A stretch of DNA of 64,000 bases from Progne subis subis. Lineage: Eukaryota > Chordata > Aves > Passeriformes > Hirundinidae. The notes under the pieces were generated by a model that saw only the letters and a list, made by a program, of their open reading frames with translations, made no database searches and had not been told where the DNA came from. Made by a program: the position numbers and the translations under genes. Within the stretch, counting starts at the first letter, position 1; each line of letters begins with the position of its first letter. This document shows, piece after piece, positions 59,501-64,000 of the stretch. The DNA is taken from positions 62,001-126,000 of the forward strand of contig JAKJHU010000567.1 of assembly GCA_022316685.1 (NCBI GenBank). The letters are read 5' to 3'.

Positions 59501-62500
59501 GCCAACAGATCTGAGGTATTGGTAAGGGCTTTAGAAATTTCCCACATTTTTAAAGGTTAGGAAAAGAGCTACCTTTATGAATAGATTTTGAGTAATTCTC
59601 AGCAAGACAATGGTGCAGAAGTGAGATAAAAAATGCTTGTCATTCTCTGAAGCTCAGGGTCCCCTGTCTGCCTTTAGCTTTGCTGAATGGCAATTAGCAT
59701 TTCAACCAGCCAATTTGGTTACATGCAATGAAGTACTTGGGTGTGTAATTTGCTGCTTTTGGCTTGGTGCTGTTGAGAACTAGCTTTGTGTAATCCTCTC
59801 AAAGCACCTTTCTTTCCAGCATAGTTATTGTTGCTGGTCTTAAATAACTAATCAACAAAGAAGTTTCCTTGTCTTGGACGGCAGGGCGCCTTAGAAGAAT
59901 GAAAAGAAATACACAGTTAATAAGGGAATGATTATAATTATTAAATAGTGATTATTAAATTGTGACATGGGTTAAAAGTTTTAGAAAGCCAAGCAAAGCA
60001 GAATACATGATAAAGGTAATATAAGAAGGCTTTGCATTATCTTCTCCGAGAATAAATACTTTATTATGTATTTTATCTAAAACCAGATTGCCCAGATTTA
60101 AGAGATTAATCCACAGTGTAGATTAGAGTGAGGACCCCATGCTAATCATCTTTACAAATTACACAGATGTATTTTTACTTCTATAGAAAGAAGTCTTTGG
60201 GGGACTTTGTAACACAGAGGTTCTTAAGTCAACAACATTTGTTGCAATCTAATGAAAAAGTAAAGCATTTTACTGTAGAAAAGAACCTTGTTTTGCATAT
60301 GCCTTAAATTATTGTATTTAATAATATGCTTTTTTGAATTCAAGAAATTCTCACTGATTTAATTATTGTAATAATTAGGCAACACATTAAAAATTCTGTT
60401 TGGCTTATATATGTGTATTAAATTGTAAGAATCCATTGTGGATAGCTACCTTTCTGTCAGTGTACCTGAAACAATGCCATCTAATCCTTGCCATGAGGCT
60501 TAATTTTGCTGTTCTGTCCCCTAAAGTTTTGGGGTTTTTTCCCTAGCAATAAAATGACATATAAAGCACTGCTGCTATTTTTAGTTTTAAGTATGAAAAA
60601 AATAACCCAGTACTGTGGAACTGTGTACTGTGGAAACCCAGGATTTCTTTTTCTGATATATACTACACATTCAGGCCATGGAACTTCATGCACAGCAGAT
60701 ACTAGGTATGCGAAACTGTGATAGTTTTGTCCTCAGCTGCCAACATATATTCTCAACACTTGTTAAGTTAGAGTGTTAAGGACATGCAAGAAACCTCCAA
60801 AGCTGAGATACAAATGGAAATTATTGTGAAAGATTTCTACTGTAGTATAATAAATGGTGGATTTGCAGTGAAGCCTGCTGACCTTCATCAGCTGGTCCTC
60901 TGGTTCCATATGTGTTAAGAGCCTGATCCTGTGCCATGCTCAGTCATACAGTTACAACTGTGAGCTGGGAGTGCTAGGCATCTTAGTGGGGAGGTCACTT
61001 TGTTTTGATGTAGTTTGGTTGTTGGTTTTTGGCTTTTTTAATCCACTTGCTTTTTAGTGCAAAAATCAGTTTGAGAGAGGGTATGAGTGCTTCATAACTG
61101 AAGCTACAGTTACTTGGTGCAAAATACCTAGGTAAAAAGCTAGCCCTGGTTCTGGAATACCCGGTAAATTAATTTCTGTCAGTGAAAGATGTCTACTGTG
61201 TTCATTAGAACTACATGGGTGGAAAATGATTTCCAGTGTGGAGCTAAAAACTAAATATTTACCTTTTACTTAGACATACATTTTAAGTAGGAATGTTCAA
61301 AAGTGTCTTGCTTTTCACAGTATGTATCCTATATATGGATAGATTCTTGTCAGTTGCATGAGATAAATTGAAAGTTATGCAGGTGATGTCTGTGCACTTT
61401 AACATTCAGCAAATTCAGATCTCTACTGTTGTATTTCTTAACATTGTTAATTAGCATATTTCAGCCAAAGTTTATTTACATCAGACTCTGATCTCTGTTC
61501 TAAATTTAAAGTAACCTTAATAGCTCCAGGTTGTTGCATTGGGAGGTACTGTGGGTAAAAATAATCCAGATTTTATAGCTAGTCAAAATTATTTCCTGGT
61601 TTGACATGAAAATTATAAAGTAATTGCAAAGTTTTGTAGAAGATTTGTGTTACCTCTGCTTGCTGCTAGAAGTACTAGATTCTTCAGTGCTTGAGAGTTT
61701 TGCCCTTTATTCCCTGCTCAGAATTAGAGCAAGTGGTTACCTCAGAAAATCTCTAGCATTATGTGGCATAAGAGATAACATTTGGTTCTTCAGTGATGAT
61801 TATTTGTTTTGGAATGTAAAAATTAAGAATGCAGTTTAGATCCATTCAAATTATTCTAAGAAAATGAAAAGAAATTGTCAGAAAACTTGCAAGGGGTACT
61901 CAGGCCTTCTTAGACTTTTGAACTCTGAGTGACCTCTAATAACAGGGTGAGATGATTTTGATTTCTCCTTATGCCTCTGTCTTGGCATCACCTTTACTGC
62001 TTTATGTATTGGTTTCCTGGCTGTGATGATAGATGTACCTTTCTGACTAGTAAATATAAATATAGTGTCAGGCAATTTAAAGATACTTTCTCCCTTAGGA
62101 AAAGATGTCTATTTTAAAGGGTGCATGCCTTTTCCAAGAGAGGACAATTGAATGAGCAAGAATTATCATATGAAGATGTTCAGGTTGCATTAAATTCGCC
62201 ATTCCTAGTAATACGTATGGTAATAGATAACAAGATTTTTTAAAAAAAATATTTCAATTGTTAGAAAGAAAGTGGTGAGGGGAATAATTGACTGATATCA
62301 GTGTCATTAATTTCAAATGCAGATGAATCTTTTTAGCACTTGATATGCTGTGGTACTCTTCTGTCAAGGCAGCAGTAGTGACTAAGGAAATAGGCACTAA
62401 GATCAAAAACTTCAGGACATTGAAAGCTGATCAAGGGATTTTTAGTGCCTAGTAGTCTGGATTTGTGCTTTGGTTAGCCCTTTCCAATGTTAGTAATAAG

Positions 62501-64000
62501 AATTGGGAATGTCAGATATCTGACATGCCTTTGTAGTAAAGAGAAAGACAGGAAAATATGTAGAAGAATGAAAAACAAAAGCATTTGGTGACACTGAAGA
62601 ATGCTCGTGCAAACTGGTGAGACAGACTCTGAAACTATTAGCATGGTCCAGGGATGCACACAGTCAGTATAATTCTCATTTTTTATTTGCCTTGAAGCAG
62701 GTTGAAGGCAAAAAGGGGATATAGGTTGATACTGTTTTGAAATAGCACCTTTAGAAAACTCTTTTTTCCAATCTATTAGAATGAGAGACTTACTTATTCC
62801 ACATCTAAACAAGAAGCCCAAACCAAAGAAGGAAGAACAACCAGCAAAGCAGGCTTGGGTTATGTCTGCTATCCATATGCTGGGTTTTGTTGTGTCCTGT
62901 TTTTTTATATGTGTTAACTTTGAGGCAAGGGGAAAAAAAAAGAAGTCTGAAATAAATTATTTCTCCTTTAATTTGGAACCTTGATAACATAGAAAGGAGA
63001 ATTTTAGTAAATCAAAGTTTTTATAACCCCTGCTGCTTTCCTCGGTTGTTCTCCAGTACTGTTGTAAATGTCGAAAGGTTCTGAGAATGCTTAAAATAAA
63101 AATGCTGAAAATATGCAGAGTTTTAATGTTTCTACAACAGGTGCAGCACTGACAATGACCTTGTGAAACTTCTTGCTATGTGCTCTTCCTATGTATTACA
63201 GAGAATCACCACTTTATATATGAAAAAGAGCACATGTTTCTGAATCCCATTGTATTCAGCCAAAGATGCTGCTGGGTGCTGACATCTCTGCTCTGAACAG
63301 ACTTCTCTCTGGCAACCACTGATGTCCGTACTCAATACAAAGTATTAGGAATAACAGTTTTACAATGTTTGACTTAGCTGCGTATTTGTAATCATGGGGA
63401 GTAGACAAGGACAGGCAGTGAAAAGTAGACTTACTCTTGCTTCTCTGTGTCTGTGGGCTTTAGAAATACACAGTGAGTTGTGTGATGATGGGCAACTGGT
63501 AAATCAGGTTGTAGCAGCTAGGTAGGAATGGTGCTTCTTCAGCTCATTGTTTCTCCTGTAAACAGCAGTGACAACTCTGAGGTAGAGAATACTTTAACCC
63601 ATGTTCCATCTGCTATTTTGTTTGTGAAATCTCTTTCTTTTGCCACTTCCCATTTCCTGTCTTGCGTTTTATACTTATTTAATTTCAGATTTTTAATCTG
63701 GACAAGTCCTTTCCTTTCCCTTCTTGATTTCTCCATGCTTCATTGGGCTATAGATTCCCTCATACTTCAGAGAAAACATCCAGGAGTTCTTTTCATTTTT
63801 AACAGTTTATTTTATTAAGTACAGAAGCTGGTGTAAAAATCTGCAGAAAAGACCATTCATTCTTTATAAACCTTCAAGTCTTTGTCTGAAATTTGTTCCA
63901 GAAACTGAGTGGGAACAGCAAGCTAATTCTGATGATTCACCAGTTCCATAAGCCTACCTTGGCTCCAACTGGACAACAGATTGAAATGCTATCCCTTATA
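56546..64000. other. Gene-poor interval, right part
   Basis: AT-rich DNA with T17 near 56864-56880, A16 at 59013-59028 and a perfect 18-bp palindrome at 62509-62526. No exon matching ADGRV1 (Calx-beta repeats) or any other gene was recognised on either strand. Confidence 0.5.
62509..62526. repeat. 18-bp perfect palindrome
   Basis: ATGTCAGATATCTGACAT reads the same on both strands. Could be chance in 64 kb, or a dimeric protein site. Confidence 0.8.

Noticed and set aside
42700..64000. Coding exons of ADGRV1 with Calx-beta repeats
   Set aside because: Looked for because of synteny, but no frame matched; only a promoter candidate is offered.
1..64000. CRISPR arrays, operons, ribosome binding sites, rRNA and tRNA genes
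   Set aside because: None seen; the window is vertebrate nuclear DNA with spliced genes.

Overview
The window is nuclear DNA from a vertebrate and most likely a bird. It has AT-rich intergenic sequence, short CpG islands at gene starts, GT-AG introns, CR1 LINE 3' ends (avian-type, on both strands), ERV solo LTRs and long A/C- or T/G-only tracts. The gene order CETN3(-) - MBLAC2(-) - POLR3G(+) - LYSMD3(-) matches the human 5q14.3 block, in which ADGRV1 comes next. From general knowledge that block lies on the bird Z chromosome. A songbird is plausible, but the sequence alone does not prove it.

Layout. 1-192: 5' half of an ERV LTR (minus). 3355-10173: CETN3 (minus), coding exons 1-4; exon 5 was not found and is probably beyond the left edge. 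9860-10480: CETN3 CpG-island promoter with two CCAAT boxes. 10500-17070: intergenic DNA with an orphan GC-rich island at 13240-13500 and the MBLAC2 3' UTR. 17071-19477: MBLAC2 (minus), two exons and complete, with a CpG island at 18960-19830. 22787-33795: remnants of POLR3G (plus), in which four recognisable exons keep splice sites but carry premature stops and frameshifts. 39632-42136: LYSMD3 (minus), two exons and complete, with a CpG island at about 41740-42680. 42700-64000: no confident gene; it holds simple repeats, a CR1 fragment and a GC-rich patch at 55840-56545 that could be the ADGRV1 start.

The genes are syntenic neighbours and not an operon. CETN3 is a centrosome EF-hand protein, MBLAC2 a metallo-beta-lactamase-fold acyl-CoA thioesterase, LYSMD3 a single-pass LysM membrane protein, and POLR3G would be an RNA polymerase III subunit.

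The most notable result is the apparent unitary loss of POLR3G at its ancestral locus. Other points are a near-identical 121-bp direct repeat 857 bp apart, a 25-nt-stem inverted repeat, two ERV solo LTRs (one with a clean 6-bp target duplication), and many strand-asymmetric A/C versus T/G tracts. No CRISPR array, tRNA or rRNA gene, bacterial feature or wholly new system was seen.
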